NCBI GenBank assembly: GCA_022376925.1
Contig: JAIOJX010000032.1
Coordinates: 102,974,794 to 103,038,793, forward strand
Length of the DNA: 64,000 bases
Source of the DNA: Tragulus kanchil
Taxonomy: Eukaryota; Chordata; Mammalia; Artiodactyla; Tragulidae
Reading direction: 5' to 3'
Numbering within the stretch: position 1 is the first letter of the stretch; every line of letters begins with the position of its first letter. Shown in pieces: positions 48,021 through 60,627 of the stretch. A model generated the notes under the pieces. That model was not told the DNA's origin and did no database searches. It was given only the letters and a program-made list of their open reading frames with translations. The position numbers were made by a program, and so were the translations under genes.

Positions 48021-49010
48021 GCCTAAACTTAATTTTATTTCCTGTTACTTGAAGAACATTTTTTCTGGTTTTAAGCTCTTGATTAACATATATATTGTGT
48101 CAGAATATCACGGATATCATTTTAGTGTCTCTGGCTTTGAATATTTTTTTTGAAAGTTGATTGATAGTCTGACTGTTACTGGTTTGTAAGAAGTCTCTCT
48201 TTTCTTCATGACTGTTTTTTGAAATCGCTTATTTCTTTTGAATATTTGGTAGTTTCACTCTCACTGCAGTTAACTGAGGTATTCTTTTTGCTTATTTTGC
48301 TTCAGAGTCATTGAGTTTCCAAATCTAAGGATATATGTCTTGTATCAATTCTGGAAAGTCCTCAGCCATTATCTTTTAAAACACTGCCTCTTCCCCAATG
48401 TCTCTCTTCTTCTAGAATTTCAGCTACATGTTCATCCTTCTCATTCTGTCCTATGTCCCTTACCCTCTTTCATATCTCCATCTTTTTGTCTTCTTATGCA
48501 GTGTTTGAGATGACATTTTTCAGATCTATGATCAAGTTCGACTCTGCTTATTATCTCAAGTTCTTGACTCATATTTTCAGTCTCCTCCTTGTTTAATGAT
48601 TAACTTATGTACTATGTGTGATATCTAAAAGCTGGTCTTATTCTGCCAACTTTTACTCATGTGTGTGTACGTGTTTGTGGAAAAATATATTTATACTAGT
48701 TTCTTTGTTTTTCTGTGAACTGAAGTTTCTTGGAATTTAGTCTAGAAACATTTTTTGAAGCCTGAGTTGAAAGTTCTTTTCTTCAAAAAGAATTTACTTC
48801 TTCCAGGTGCCTGGGAATACTATGATTTGGGGCCACTTTATAATAAAATCTTGTTTAAGGTTTTTCAAACCATAGAGTAGGTGTGAATTGGAACAGCAAA
48901 GCCATATGAGGGCAATTCTGTGGTTATAAATTCCTGGAGAATTTTTTTTCTCCTCACCATCTAATACCAAAGTCAAGTTAGGCAGGCTTCCTTGTTTCCA
49001 TTTCACAGGT
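48020..49010 (-). mobile_element. Old LINE-1-like fragment, antisense
   Basis: The series CCTCAGCCATTATCTTTTAA, AGAATTTCAGCTACATGTTC and CTCAAGTTCTTGACTCATAT resembles antisense L1M sequence. Recognition is weak. Confidence 0.4.
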
Positions 49011-49312
49011 AAGTTTATTTCAGTTCACCTTATGCTCAGGATGTAAACTTCCGGGTTCTTGCCTTAAGTGACAGCCTCTTAGTCTCTGAGCCCCATACTG
49101 GCTTTTTGTCCTGCTTCTCAACCACCATAGGCTATGGAAGCTAGAGGTCTCCCGATTTCTACAGTTACCTGCAACATAAAGGCTAACCTTGCGGTTTGCT
49201 TACGTCACAGGATTTCTGCTTTCTCTTTTATTTTTATACTCCTGAGAACTTTTTTTGCCAATTCATCTCTATGCTTTAAATGATTTCTTTTTTAATTTTT
49301 TTCTTTTAAGAT

Positions 49313-49626
49313 TTATTTTATCTTTTGGCTTTGGTGGATCTTTGTTGCTCCATACAGGCTTTCTCTAGTTGCAGTGAGCAGGATCTACTCTCTAGTTGCT
49401 GTGTACAGCCTTCTCATTGTGGTGACTTCATTTGTTGGGGAGTACAAGCTGTAGATGTGCGGGCTTCCGTAGTTGAAGCCCACAGGCTCTAGAGCACTGG
49501 CTCAGTAGTTGTGGCACATGGGCTTAGTTGCTCTGTGGCATGTGGGATCTTCCTAGACCAGGGATTGAACCGGTGTCCCTTGCGTTGTATGGTGGATTCT
49601 TAACCACTGGACCACCGGGGAAGCCC
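49313..49626 (-). mobile_element. Long CHR-type SINE, antisense
   Basis: TTTTGGCTTTGGTGGATC, GGCTCAGTAGTTGTGGCACA and the end CCACCGGGGAAGCCC. Older CHR form without the young subfamily's middle block. Confidence 0.88.
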
Positions 49627-49639
49627 TTAAATGTTTTTA

Positions 49640-50745
49640 TCCAGTGTGTCCGTTGTTTTCAATAAGAGCGATGTTTAAGGTAACTAGACTGAGGTCTCCT
49701 TTAGGTTTTCAAGGCATTCCATTCCTCCTCCTTTTTCCACCAGTCCACTGAAACTGCTCTCATTAAGATACCAATACCTCTGTGCTTTTAGATCAGTGAA
49801 CTTCTCAGCAGTAATGGTCACAGCCAGTTTTTCCTCCCTGCAGCTTATTTCCTATAGTCTCTTGCTTTCTCTCTGCCCCCTCAGGCATGTCTCCTTGACT
49901 CCTTCACCTCTACCGAGCTTTGATCTGGGGCCTTCTCTTTGTTCACCATACTCTTAAGAAATATCTTCCATTCTTACGAATTTAAACAGCATCTTTGTGC
50001 TTATGGCCCTCTGCTCTGTAGCTCTGGCCCAGATCTCTTTTCTGAGCACAGAAAACTTGAAGAGCCAACTGTCTTCACTCAGTTGCCACAAAGCAGAACT
50101 GTTCCTGAAGCAGAACTTCATTATGTTTCCCTGCCCTTCATTCTCTACCCTTTCAGTAAAAGGCGTCACCATCTACCTAGGTGCTCAAGCCGAAACAGGA
50201 ATCAGCCATGACTCGTCCCCATAGCCAAATCGTAAACGGGTCCTTTGATTTAATCTCACATAGATCTTCAGTTGATGTCTCTCCGTTCCTTCTGCCACCA
50301 TCCCACTCCAAACACCTTCATGTCCTACCTAGTTATTGTACTAGTCTTCTCCCTGGTATCTCTGCTTTTCACTCTCTCATTGATTCTTTCCTTTCTATTC
50401 TCCACATAATTGCAAGAGTCCCTGAAAGCATAAAATGTGTCATTGTTTTGCCCTGAACACCTCTATTGCGCTCCTTCTAATCATAGTCTACCAGTTTCTG
50501 CAGGATCCGGCTTTTCTTCCCTCTACAGTTTCATCTGTGCCATTCTTCCCTGCTCACCAGCTCTCAGTGACAGAGTTGCCTCTCAGTTTCTCAAACAAGG
50601 TGGGCTTTTCTGCCTTCCCCGAACAGAACCTTTTCCTTTTCAGCCTCTCTGTCTAGATTGCTCTTTGAATGGCTCAGTCTGTCTTATCTTTTAAGTTGCA
50701 GATTAAAGACCACCTTTTCAAAGAGGTTTTCTATGACTACTACTC
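49640..50745 (-). mobile_element. L2-type fragment, antisense, pyrimidine-rich
   Basis: TCCACCAGTCCACTGAAACT through CACCTTTTCAAAGAGG has the phrasing of antisense L2 3' regions. Several 70-90-codon frames here are low-complexity Ser/Leu/Phe-rich translations and not genes. Confidence 0.45.
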
Positions 50746-50747
50746 TG

Positions 50748-50962
50748 AACAGTGGTGGCTTAATCGCTAAGTCATCTCCAACCCTTGCAACCCCGTGGAC
50801 TGTAGCCAGCCAGGCTCCTCTCTCCATGGGATTTTTCCAGGCAGAAGTACTGGAGTGGATTGCCATTTCCTTCTCCATGAGATTTTCCTGAACCAGGAAA
50901 TGAACCCAGGTCTCCTGCATCATAGGTAGATTCTTTACTGACTGAGCTATGAGGGGAGCCCA
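50748..50962 (-). mobile_element. Bov-tA SINE, antisense
   Basis: CTAAGTCATCTCCAACCCTT, TACTGGAGTGGATTGCCATT and the end GAGGGGAGCCC. Moderately diverged. Confidence 0.88.
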
Positions 50963-51584
50963 TAGGCTCTTATTTCTCATTTGAGGACCTTTTGTGGAAA
51001 TACACAACCTGAATGAATTGTGTGTGTGTTTGCTTGTTTTCATCCACCCTGCTGGAATACGAATTCCATGAAAGCAGGTACCACATCTCTTCTTCGTCAC
51101 TGCTCTGTATCTAGCCACTGGAACATTATTCAGCTTCTAGAACAGTGAGTGCTTAAGAGAGGAAAGGAAGGAAAAAGGGGAAAAGACGAGCTTACTCCAA
51201 GACACTAATTAATGGTACAGCTGGGACTAAATCTTTACTCTCTTGATTTGCTACTCTTTTAAGTTAATGGTTTTTTATCCTGTACCTCAGAGAGCTTAAA
51301 CAACTGATCTCAGCTACCCAAAATGCATAAATGCTTTGTATTGTAGCAGTCCCATCAAAATACAAACTTACTCCTAAAGTTGTTTCCAGTAATATCAGAT
51401 TCCCATTTCTTAATTCTTAATTCCTATTTCTTGATTCCCATTTCTTAATGGGAATTTGGGAAAACCTTTAGAAATATTTGTTAAATGTTAATTTTTTCCA
51501 ACTTTTTGATTTACAATAAAAGAAATAAGGTTAGTAAAGAAGTTTTTGTATTGCCATCTCAATTTCTGTTTTCTTTTCTCATAG

Positions 51585-51620
51585 GAGCCTCATGGATGGG
51601 TTGTGGATTTGGTAAATAAG
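51585..51620 (+). CDS. USP24: USP24 exon 6 (36-nt microexon)
   Basis: A 36-nt exon encoding the 12 residues EPHGWVVDLVNK, in phase 0 on both sides. Strong acceptor CTTTTCTCATAG and donor AAG|GTATGC. The peptide joins FQK from exon 5 to FGELGG from exon 7, as in USP24. It is too short to be found by ORF length and is supported by splice sites, frame and recognition of the peptide. Skipping it would keep the frame. Confidence 0.93.
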
Positions 51621-51968
51621 GTATGCAGCTTTTATTAATATGGACATGTTTTCCATTTTCTAATGAGATATGGTGTTCTAGGTAGAGGACAGCTGCAGAG
51701 AATAATCAAATAGGTTTTATTTATTAGCTTTTATAGGTTTTATTGTTTCTTCTTTTTTGTTAAATGTGCCGTTTACACAGATAAACATTGACTCTAAGGA
51801 GGTCATACATCTCCAGTAGTGTATCACAGGGACATTGGGATTATCTCTGGTGACTCTCCAGAGCAGGCTTATAGAGCACAGTGATAAAGTAGAAGGTGAA
51901 CCAGAGTTGCCTGCTAAACTCTTAAGGTATAGCATTTTAAAATTAATGTGTACCTTTTTTCCTCTTAG

Positions 51969-52034
51969 TTTGGAGAATTAGGTGGATTTGCAGCAATCCA
52001 AGCCAAGCTCCATTCAGAAGATATAGAACTTGGG
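51969..52034 (+). CDS. USP24: USP24 exon 7
   Basis: A 66-nt exon (22 codons, phase 0/0) encoding FGELGGFAAI through SEDIELG. Acceptor TTTCCTCTTAG, donor GGG|GTAAGT. Its last 18 nt and donor recur at 53122-53139, where a 1.1-kb duplication starts inside this exon. The complete version here is the functional candidate. Confidence 0.94.
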
Positions 52035-54242
52035 GTAAGTTAACTATATGTACACAGTGTGGAAGTTCACTTTATTGAGGTTGCTGTGTAACCCAAGGGA
52101 CACTGTCTAGACACATTAAATTATATGTTAAAGCTTAAATTCATCTTTCTGGGAGCTGCTCCCATGGTTCTATAGCCACAAAAATGTTTACAATTAATAA
52201 CCAAATTTCAGTGTAAAGTGGTTTTTTCTCTTTTCACCACATTAATTTCTCTTTGTGATGTTCTTCTCTTACCTCCTTACTGGTAGTGCTTACATCAAGT
52301 TATCTTGCCCGTTAGGGACAGTTGCTTTGTGTGGCAAGTATTTGTATACATAACAATGTTATGCCTCTGCTAAGTCATAATTTATTCCATAGTCCTAGAA
52401 ACAAAATATTTTAAGATTGTTCAGTCTTTTGATATTACAGAGATTTATAGATAAAAAAGGACTCTAACAGGAGCTTAGAACCACCCCTCAGGTGCAGTAC
52501 CAGTGTCTCTTCATGTCAACTTTATTTTCTCAAAAAATTTAACGTTATGGTAAGGGGAGTGACTTCATCTTTAATTTTTCACACACTGATGACCTGTTTG
52601 TAACTGGACATACTTTATTCTGTTTTCTAGTTAATCAGTCAATAAAAAACTACTTATTATGCACTTGCCAGGTAGAAGACACTTTGCCAGCTACTGCAAA
52701 TTGATCAGCAGAAAATGATACTGTAAAATTATATGCCTAAGTGGTGCAAATTGTGCTTAGAGTAGTCATTATTTCTCTGGGACCATGACTCATCAGCTAA
52801 CACCTGCGATCCATCTTTGCATAAGAGTAGTAACAGCAGTCAAGGAGAGAGACTGGTGCTCCATTTGGTAATAAACTATTTCTTGCTGCCCACTGTTTAT
52901 TCTTAAAGATAGGATGCCTGACGGGTCATGACTATTTCTGCTGACACTGATCAGAGGCCTGCTTTCCCTCTCTGAACCTCGACGAGGTTCTTAAGCTGTC
53001 ATTTTGATCCCCATTCAGTGGGTCAAGTATGCTAGAGAGGACTTTATTGACCTGGAAGATAATAGGTAATGACTTAAAAGCAAGACAAAGAAAACCTATT
53101 CAGATAATCCAGCTTGGTTTTGAAGATATAGAACTTGGGGTAAGTTAACTATATGTACACAGTGTGGAAGTTCACTTTATTGAGGTTGCTGTGTAACCCA
53201 AGGGACACTGTCTAGACACATTAAATTATATGTTAAAGCTTAAATTCATCTTTCTGGGAGCTGCTCCCATGGTTCTATAGCCACAAAAATGTTTACAATT
53301 AATAACCAAATTTCAGTGTAAAGTGGTTTTTTCTCTTTTCACCACATTAATTTCTCTTTGTGATGTTCTTCTCTTACCTCCTTACTGGTAGTGCTTACAT
53401 CAAGTTATCTTGCCCGTTAGGGACAGTTGCTTTGTTTGGCAAGTATTTGTATACATAACAATGTTATGCCTCTGCTAAGTCATAATTTATTCCATAGTCC
53501 TAGAAACAAAATATTTTAAGATTGTTCAGTCTTTTTGATATTACAGAGATTTATAGATAAAAAAGGACTCTAACAGGAGCTTAGAACCACCCCTCAGGTG
53601 CAGTACCAGTGTCTCTTCATGTCAACTTTATTTTCTCAAAAAATTTAACGTTATGGTAAGGGGAGTGACTTCATCTTTAATTTTTCACACACTGATGACC
53701 TGTTTGTAACTGGACATACTTTATTCTGTTTTCTAGTTAATCAGTCAATAAAAAACTACTTATTATGCACTTGCCAGGTAGAAGACACTTTGCCAGCTAC
53801 TGCAAATTGATCAGCAGAAAATGATACTGTAAAATTATATGCCTAAGTGGTGCAAATTGTGCTTAGAGTAGTCATTATTTCTCTGGGACCATGACTCATC
53901 AGCTAACACCTGCGATCCATCTTTGCATAAGAGTAGTAACAGCAGTCAAGGAGAGAGACTGGTGCTCCATTTGGTAATAAACTATTTCTTGCTGCCCACT
54001 GTTTATTCTTAAAGATAGGATGCCTGACGGGTCATGACTATTTCTGCTGACACTGATCAGAGGCCTGCTTTCCCTCTCTGAACCTCGACGAGGTTCTTAA
54101 GCTGTCATTTTGATCCCCATTCAGTGGGTCAAGTATGCTAGAGAGGACTTTATTGACCTGGAAGATAATAGGTAATGACTTAAAAAGCAAGACAAAAGAA
54201 AACCTATTCAGATGGAAGGTTTTATCCAGCTTGCTGGTTTCT
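52017..54242. repeat. Direct duplication 16 (units 52017-53121 and 53122-54242)
   Basis: Starts within USP24 exon 7. The last 60 bases of the left unit have several deletions relative to 54180-54242. One G/T difference is visible near 52333/53437. Confidence 0.95.
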
Positions 54243-54690
54243 CACAAACTGGCTATATAGGTCACTGTCATAGAAATAGACTTCGTTTTTTTTAAAGGTT
54301 AAAACACTCACTAATTTCCTGCAGAGTTAATTTTTTTAAACCAACCTAGGAGCCCAAAGTTTCTCCTCTACTTGAATGAAAACTGGCTATAGGGTGGATA
54401 TGTAGGCATCTAGGCTTGTCCTCATTATTTAATCAGACGTCTCGAGGCTAAACATTTCTCTAAGATGTTTCCCTTCTCTATATTTCTGCTGATGGTGTCC
54501 TTTTTGCTATACAGAGGCATCAAAATTTATGGAGTCAGTTTTTCCCTAATGGCCTTACATTTTTCTAGTTTGCTTGAGGAATGTTTCCGTCTCCATCTCC
54601 AGGTTTATAAAAGTGCTGATTTCATTTTATACTTGTACAATATCATTTTTAAAATTTAGTTCTTGAGTTTAGTTAGAATTTATTTATATA
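52035..54690. other. Intron 7, no repeat family recognised apart from duplications 16-17
   Basis: Unique-looking AT-rich intron. Its first 1.1 kb is present twice, and part of it three times. Confidence 0.5.
53122..53139 (+). other. USP24: USP24 exon 7, 3' fragment at a duplication junction
   Basis: Only the last 18 nt of exon 7 (EDIELG codons) and its GTAAGT donor are present, directly joined to damaged intron sequence on the left. There is no acceptor, so it cannot be spliced as an exon. It marks the start of the right-hand unit of the 52017-53121 / 53122-54242 duplication. Confidence 0.85.
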
Positions 54691-56096
54691 TATGGTATAA
54701 GAGAGAAATCCAACTTATTTTCTTCCAAAAGTGCAACTAATTTTTTTTAAAGATTCCCTAAAAACTATTCCCTTTTTTTCTTCACTGTTTTGATCTGTTG
54801 ATTTTATCAAATGTCAGAATCCTGTGTATCCATGAATTGTTCCTGGACTTCTGTTCCTGTCATTCGTTCGTTTGGTCACTATATGCCATGTTTATACTGT
54901 TTCTCCACTGTTTTCATTATTGGAGTGCCAGTTTTTCTAGCGTCTTTCTTTTATAAAATTTTCTTGATCATTCTCGTATTTTACTCTCTTGATATATCAA
55001 CATGACTCATCAGCTAACACCTGCGATCCATCTTTGAAAATTCTCAGGGTGGGCTCCATTTGGTAATAAACTATTTCTTGCTGCCCACTGTTTATTCTTA
55101 AAGATAGGATGCCTGACGGGTCATGACTATTTCTGCTGACACTGATCAGAGGCCTGCTTTCCCTCTCTGAACCTCGACGAGGTTCTTAAGCTGTCATTTT
55201 GATCCCCATTCAGTGGGTCAAGTATGCTAGAGAGGACTTTATTGACCTGGAAGATAATAGGTAATGACTTAAAAAGCAAGACAAAAGAAAACCTATTCAG
55301 ATGGAAGGTTTTATCCAGCTTGCTGGTTTCTCACAAACTGGCTATATAGGTCACTGTCATAGAAATAGACTTCGTTTTTTTTAAAGGTTAAAACACTCAC
55401 TAATTTCCTGCAGAGTTAATTTTTTTAAACCAACCTAGGAGCCCAAAGTTTCTCCTCTACTTGAATGAAAACTGGCTATAGGGTGGATATGTAGGCATCT
55501 AGGCTTGTCCTCATTATTTAATCAGACGTCTCGAGGCTAAACATTTCTCTAAGATGTTTCCCTTCTCTATATTTCTGCTGATGGTGTCCTTTTTGCTATA
55601 CAGAGGCATCAAAATTTATGGAGTCAGTTTTTCCCTAATGGCCTTACATTTTTCTAGTTTGCTTGAGGAATGTTTCCGTCTCCATCTCCAGGTTTATAAA
55701 AGTGCTGATTTCATTTTATACTTGTACAATATCATTTTTAAAATTTAGTTCTTGAGTTTAGTTAGAATTTATTTATATATATGGTATAAGAGAGAAATCC
55801 AACTTATTTTCTTCCAAAAGTGCAACTAATTTTTTTTAAAGATTCCCTAAAAACTATTCCCTTTTTTTCTTCACTGTTTTGATCTGTTGATTTTATCAAA
55901 TGTCAGAATCCTGTGTATCCATGAATTGTTCCTGGACTTCTGTTCCTGTCATTCGTTCGTTTGGTCACTATATGCCATGTTTATACTGTTTCTCCACTGT
56001 TTTCATTATTGGAGTGCCAGTTTTTCTAGCGTCTTTCTTTTATAAAATTTTCTTGATCATTCTCGTATTTTTACTCTCTTGAATATAGTCAACATG
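53890..56096. repeat. Direct duplication 17 (units 53890-55004 and 55001-56096)
   Basis: The right unit lost about 22 bases at 55036-55050 and is then identical at offset 1089. It overlaps duplication 16, making three copies of about 0.35 kb. Confidence 0.95.
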
Positions 56097-56315
56097 TCAG
56101 GATCTCCTGCGTAAAGTTCCACCAGGATCATGTGTGGAATTGCGTGCAGTTGGTGGTCGTGGAGAATTGACACACCTGTAATACTGAACGTTTCCGTTCA
56201 GGAGCATGATCTCTCCTTATTTATTTGGACCATTTATGTATCTTCGTAAAGTTTTATAATTCTCTTCATGTCTTAAATGCTTTTTGTTAATGGTACATTT
56301 CACTTCTTTCCCAAC
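54690..56315 (-). mobile_element. Antisense L1 ORF2 fragment in intron 7
   Basis: AGAGAAATCCAACTTATTTT, GAATTGTTCCTGGACTTCTG and AATTGACACACCTGTAATAC follow antisense L1 ORF2 order. Interrupted and lengthened by duplication 17. Confidence 0.7.
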
Positions 56316-56586
56316 TGTTTTCTCCTTTCTCAAATAAAAATTTTTATTATTCTACAGTGTGAACTTGAGAATCATCTCATCTAAGCCTTGAAGAAGTTTT
56401 ATTGGCATACTATTATTTAAGTTATATTTCATTTCAACAATACTTTTAATGACTTTTTATCTTTATATCCACTCTTCCTCCCCAAGAGTATAAAATGTTC
56501 TCTGACATATTAAAAAAAACTTCTTTAATGTTGAAAGGAAGGCACTTGCTCACATTTATTTCTCACCTTTGTGCTCTTTTTTTCAG

Positions 56587-56652
56587 GCAGTCTCAGCACT
56601 AGTGCAGCCCCTAGGGGTGTGTGCAGAGTACCTCAATTCCTCAGTGGTCCAG
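56587..56652 (+). CDS. USP24: USP24 exon 8
   Basis: A 66-nt exon (22 codons, phase 0/0) encoding AVSALVQPLG through NSSVVQ. The acceptor is TTTTTTTCAG with a long pyrimidine tract, and the donor is CAG|GTAGGG. It is present once. It continues the helical scaffold directly after exon 7. Confidence 0.94.
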
Positions 56653-57639
56653 GTAGGGTAAGCCATCTTACACTTACTTCAGAAGTGATCTAAGACATAC
56701 GAACAGTAAAAATTATCTTTTTTATCAGGTGTTCAGAACTGTGCCTAATTCAGAGTAGCTACTTTTTTTTCAGAGTAGCTATCCTTGTGAAAATTTTATC
56801 AGAAGATAAAAGTGATTAATAAGTTATAGGTGACATCTAACATTTAAAGTTGTTTACCTTTTCAATTTATGTTTTTGTCAAATATAATTACAGCATTATT
56901 TTTTTCACTTTCTTCACTATAAAGTAGGTGGCATAATATCCTTACCCCCTTCACAGGATTATTTAAGGACTCAGTGCCATTATGCATTAACAGTGTTGAG
57001 CAGTCTGCTGGGCTCACTCGAGCCAAGTCACTTAGTATCGGAGTAACAGTTGGACAGAAAGCATGTCTTGTCTGGTTGTATGTCAGCAGGTCATAGGACA
57101 GTAAAACTGAATGTTCAGCTTCCTCATGCTTAGGGCCCGTTACACTTTGTTTTCTTTCCATTTCGGTTAACACGTTCTGCTGAATAAAATGTCATGTTGA
57201 AATATCTCCATTTATTATATTCTCTATAAAAATAAGTCTGTGAAACTTACAGCTGTCGCAAAGACTTTTTTGGTCTGAGAAAAATCACCGTAAATGGTTT
57301 TGAAAGCTTAGTGTCTTTTGGGAGCAAATAGTATGCACTATTCCATCTGTCTAATGTCTAATTTATGTAGGGCCATTTTAACAAGGTTGACAGTGTTTTT
57401 TTAGTAGGTTCTGGAAATTTCTGCTGTTCCTAAGTTTTAAGTGCCTTCTTTAGATTTCAAAGTAATTCTGTGAGATTTTTTAAATGAAACAGAGTCACTA
57501 CTTAAGTGTTTCTTCATTCTGAATATTAAGGTCTTTAGAGACATCTAGTGTTCTCTCACTTTCTAAGCATATGAATATAATCATTTGCTTCGTAGTGAAA
57601 CACTGAGACAAAGAGGCAAAATGATTTGACCTAATATAT
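56653..57639. other. Intron 8, mostly unassigned; MIR-like piece
   Basis: A probable MIR core at about 56920-57010 (TATCCTTACCCCCTTCACAG, then GGATTATTTAAGGACTCAG). No gene. Confidence 0.4.
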
Positions 57640-57913
57640 ATTAACAGGCGTGCAGGCCACTACTATTGGTCTTTCATTTATCTATTTTCATCCATCTTTG
57701 TTCTTTGGCCCATGTGGGCCTTCCATCGCGGTGGCCTCTGTCATCACAGAGCGCCGGCTCTGGGCTCATGTGCTCCAGTGCTCCGGCTCAGTAGTTGGAC
57801 ACATCGGTCCAGCCTCTCCGCGGCACGTGGGATCTTCCCAAGCCAGGGATCACACCAGCGCTCCTTGCACTGCAAGGCAGTGTTGTTACCCACAGGACCA
57901 CCAGGGAAGCCCT
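57640..57913 (-). mobile_element. CHR-like SINE, antisense, lacking its 3' tail
   Basis: CACTACTATTGGTCTTTCAT through CCACCAGGGAAGCCC. The A-rich 3' end and C-rich block are missing. No clear flanking duplication. Confidence 0.88.
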
Positions 57914-59024
57914 GACTTTTTAATAATCAGAGCCGGGATTGAATTTTTAAATGCATACTCTTTACCTATGCATTCTTCCACAGAAAGATTTACTGTAAAT
58001 ATTGTAACTGCTGATTAATATTAAGTTCTTTAGAAATTCCAGGTTTTATATATAAGCACAGTGTATTTTAAAAAGAATATGAATTTCCAGCCAAAGCATA
58101 TTTAACTTTCTGCACTAGTGACTGAACAGCAACAACAAATACAAACTAAAATTCACTCAGCAATAAATTCATACTGTGGTTATATACATTAATAGTTGTC
58201 CCTACCACTTACTCCTTTGAAAGTCTGAAGTAGCTCCTGCACTAGGCATCCTTGTCTGTAAAGTACCACCCAGGCCTGTCTCACAGAGTGCAGAGAGAAC
58301 AAAGAGGCTGATGCCTGCTGACAAGAGCAGACAGACTTGCCTCTCACTCTGACAGCCCTGGGTTCTCACTCTACAGTTGGCCTAAGTGTAAATAAGGAGA
58401 TTGTATGTGGCTAATTGCCTGATGGTGTTCTAATACACTGCTAATATCTCCTGGCTTTGATAGCCAACTATTCTCTGTCTTCTCTTGTCCCCAGATAAGT
58501 TTAAAAACTGTTTTACTTAAAGTGATCCGTTAGACCTATCTAATATTTTACAATTTCTCAAATACTACTTAGAGTTAGTTGTCTGGCTGCACTACCATTC
58601 TGGAGCAGTGTGTTGTGTGAATCTTGTCTTAGGCCTCATTTATATACCAACTAGCAAAAGTAAGTGCATAAAACAGCATATTTTTCATGGTTTGTACTTC
58701 TATTACACTTTTTTCAAAATAATACAAACTCATGTTTAATGTTTTAAGTCAGTCTGTATGTCTTTGGCTGTCTTTGGCTGCTCTTCCAAGGACCCTTGTA
58801 AGTCAGTAAAGAGAGACTGCACCTGTATGATAGTAAAGAAGCTGAGGCACAGGGTCAGTTAAGGGTTTACTCGGGGTGCTGTTAGCTAGTTAGGGCAGCT
58901 CTGATATCAGAATGCAGATCTTTGCGTTCCACCCTCTCCGTTATGAAAGGAGGAAAGAGGAGCTCCTCTCAAGTCTAGAAACAGATTCAGGGTCCTTGTT
59001 AACTTTAGCACTCTTTTCTTGCAG
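57914..59024. other. Rest of intron 8, no recognised feature
   Basis: Mixed-composition intronic DNA leading to the exon 9 acceptor. Only short repeats such as GTCTTTGGCT doubled near 58761-58780. Confidence 0.5.
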
Positions 59025-59099
59025 CCCATGCTAGACCCAGTCATCCTTAACACAATCCAAGATGTGCGGAGTGTAGAGGAGAAGGACCTCAAAGACAAG
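59025..59099 (+). CDS. USP24: USP24 exon 9
   Basis: A 75-nt exon (25 codons, phase 0/0) encoding PMLDPVILNT through KDLKDK. Acceptor TTTTCTTGCAG, donor AAG|GTACTG. The acidic/basic stretch at its end (VEEKDLKDK) is characteristic of USP24 at this place. Reading through the donor meets a stop only about 40 codons later, so the exon end is set by the donor and by the match to exon 10. Confidence 0.93.
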
Positions 59100-59377
59100 G
59101 TACTGCTGGCTCCAGTCACATGGCCTAGCGCCTGTGAGTCCACAGAGGCAGAGCCAGGGCTGGGAGCAAGGGTCACATACCACTGCTGTTTGGATTCTGG
59201 GCACATACAACTCATATGAAATTAATTGTACGTTTCCTGACTAAAAAAAGTATTTTTTCTGAAGTACTGAGTGGTTGGTGTTACCTCAGTCAATAAAATG
59301 AATGTAGGGTTCTCAGTAAGTGACACCATTAAGAATGTAACTAGCATTATGGTTTTGGTAGTAGCATAATCGGTATA

Positions 59378-59478
59378 GCAACCCATTCCAGTATTCTTGC
59401 CTGGAAAATTCCAGGAACAGTGGGCTGCAGTTCGTGGAGTGGCAAAGAGTCGCACACAACTGAGCAGCTGAGCACACA
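59378..59478 (+). mobile_element. Bov-tA 3' half in intron 9
   Basis: CAACCCATTCCAGTATTCTT, GCCTGGAAAATTCCAGGAAC and GCAAAGAGTCGCACACAACT match the BovB-derived half of Bov-tA. The tRNA head is absent. Confidence 0.85.
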
Positions 59479-59763
59479 TAATTGGTATAGCATTGAAGAA
59501 ACTTCAAAATAATTTGGTACTAAAAGCTATCCAGAATTGTTTTAGCATGATTCATTTTGTCTACCGTGGCTTTCTCTCAGAACCCTTCCCTTTTCTTTGC
59601 TCACTCATGAGCTGAATTTTGGTTAAAAAGCATAATGTAGATAATTGGCTATGCGAAGCATCAGGTACCACTAGACCATGGTTCCTGAAAATGTCCTAAT
59701 ACATTCCTCTGTGTGTGTGCAAGAATTGGCAGCAAAGTGTTCTCATGGTTCCTTTTTGTTTTC

Positions 59764-59782
59764 TCTGTGTGTGTGTGTGTAT
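59764..59782 (+). repeat. GT microsatellite before exon 10
   Basis: A short alternating GT run lies 20-40 bases upstream of the exon 10 acceptor, in place of a normal pyrimidine tract. Confidence 0.85.
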
Positions 59783-59802
59783 GTGTTGTTTTTAAATAAA
59801 AG

Positions 59803-59961
59803 AGATTGGTTAGCATCCCTGAGCTCTTGTCTGCCATTAAGTTACTTTGCATGCGCTTCCAACCGGATCTGGTGACTGTGGTGGATGACCTTCGACTAGA
59901 CATCTTACTGCGCATGCTGAAATCACCACATTTCAGCGCTAAAATGAATTCCCTCAAAGAA
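59803..59961 (+). CDS. USP24: USP24 exon 10
   Basis: A 159-nt exon (53 codons, phase 0/0) encoding RLVSIPELLS through AKMNSLKE, with the leucine-rich helix LRLDILLRMLK. The acceptor AAATAAAAG is unusual: the tract before it is a (GT)n run and a short T run rather than a good pyrimidine tract, with a purine-rich stretch directly before AG. Donor GAA|GTAAGT is strong. The start is chosen so that Arg-Leu-Val-Ser follows Lys of exon 9. Confidence 0.93.
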
Positions 59962-60627
59962 GTAAGTTTTGCATGTGTTTCTAGAAAACTGAAAGCATAG
60001 TCACTCTGTAAGTTTTTCCAGAACTTGTGGTTATTAATGTAAAAGTATTGGGAAATAAAGAAGAAAATCTGCTGTAATCCCACAAAAAGAGGTAACTGAT
60101 TATATGTAAAATGGTATTTATGTTTATAATCGTCTGTTAATAAAGTAATACTTTTATATATATTATATTCAAAATTCATCCTATTAAATATTTAGTGATT
60201 TAGTGAGATTTCCTAGAACATAATTCCTTGGAATATGCAATTTGAGGTTTAATTTTTTACTCCAAGTGTCTAATTCCTTTTATTGTATTTCAGATATACA
60301 TTTACTTAAACCAAATCTTCTAATTGAGGTTGAGGCAAAATTTTGCTTTGTTTACAACTGGGGTGGTCTACACAAAATGATGGAAATGAAAGTCTGCAAC
60401 TTCGTAAGCTTTCCATGAGCATAGTGAGCATGACACTCACCAAAAGTGAGTGACAGGTGGGGTCAAAAGAGTTCAGCCGTAATTCCACTTATTTTCCTTC
60501 AGTTTTGTGTCGATTGGGATTCTTGTGACATAAACTCATCTGGAATTGTCTTAGATTAAAAGTAGAGTATAATAGAAGGAGGCTAGGCTATCTCATATGA
60601 GAGATTGACCAGCCAAACCTTGTAAGG

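Noticed and set aside
49939..50694. Cluster of 72-91-codon frames
   Set aside because: Pyrimidine-rich antisense repeat sequence. Frames overlap on several phases without splice sites or similarity to known proteins.
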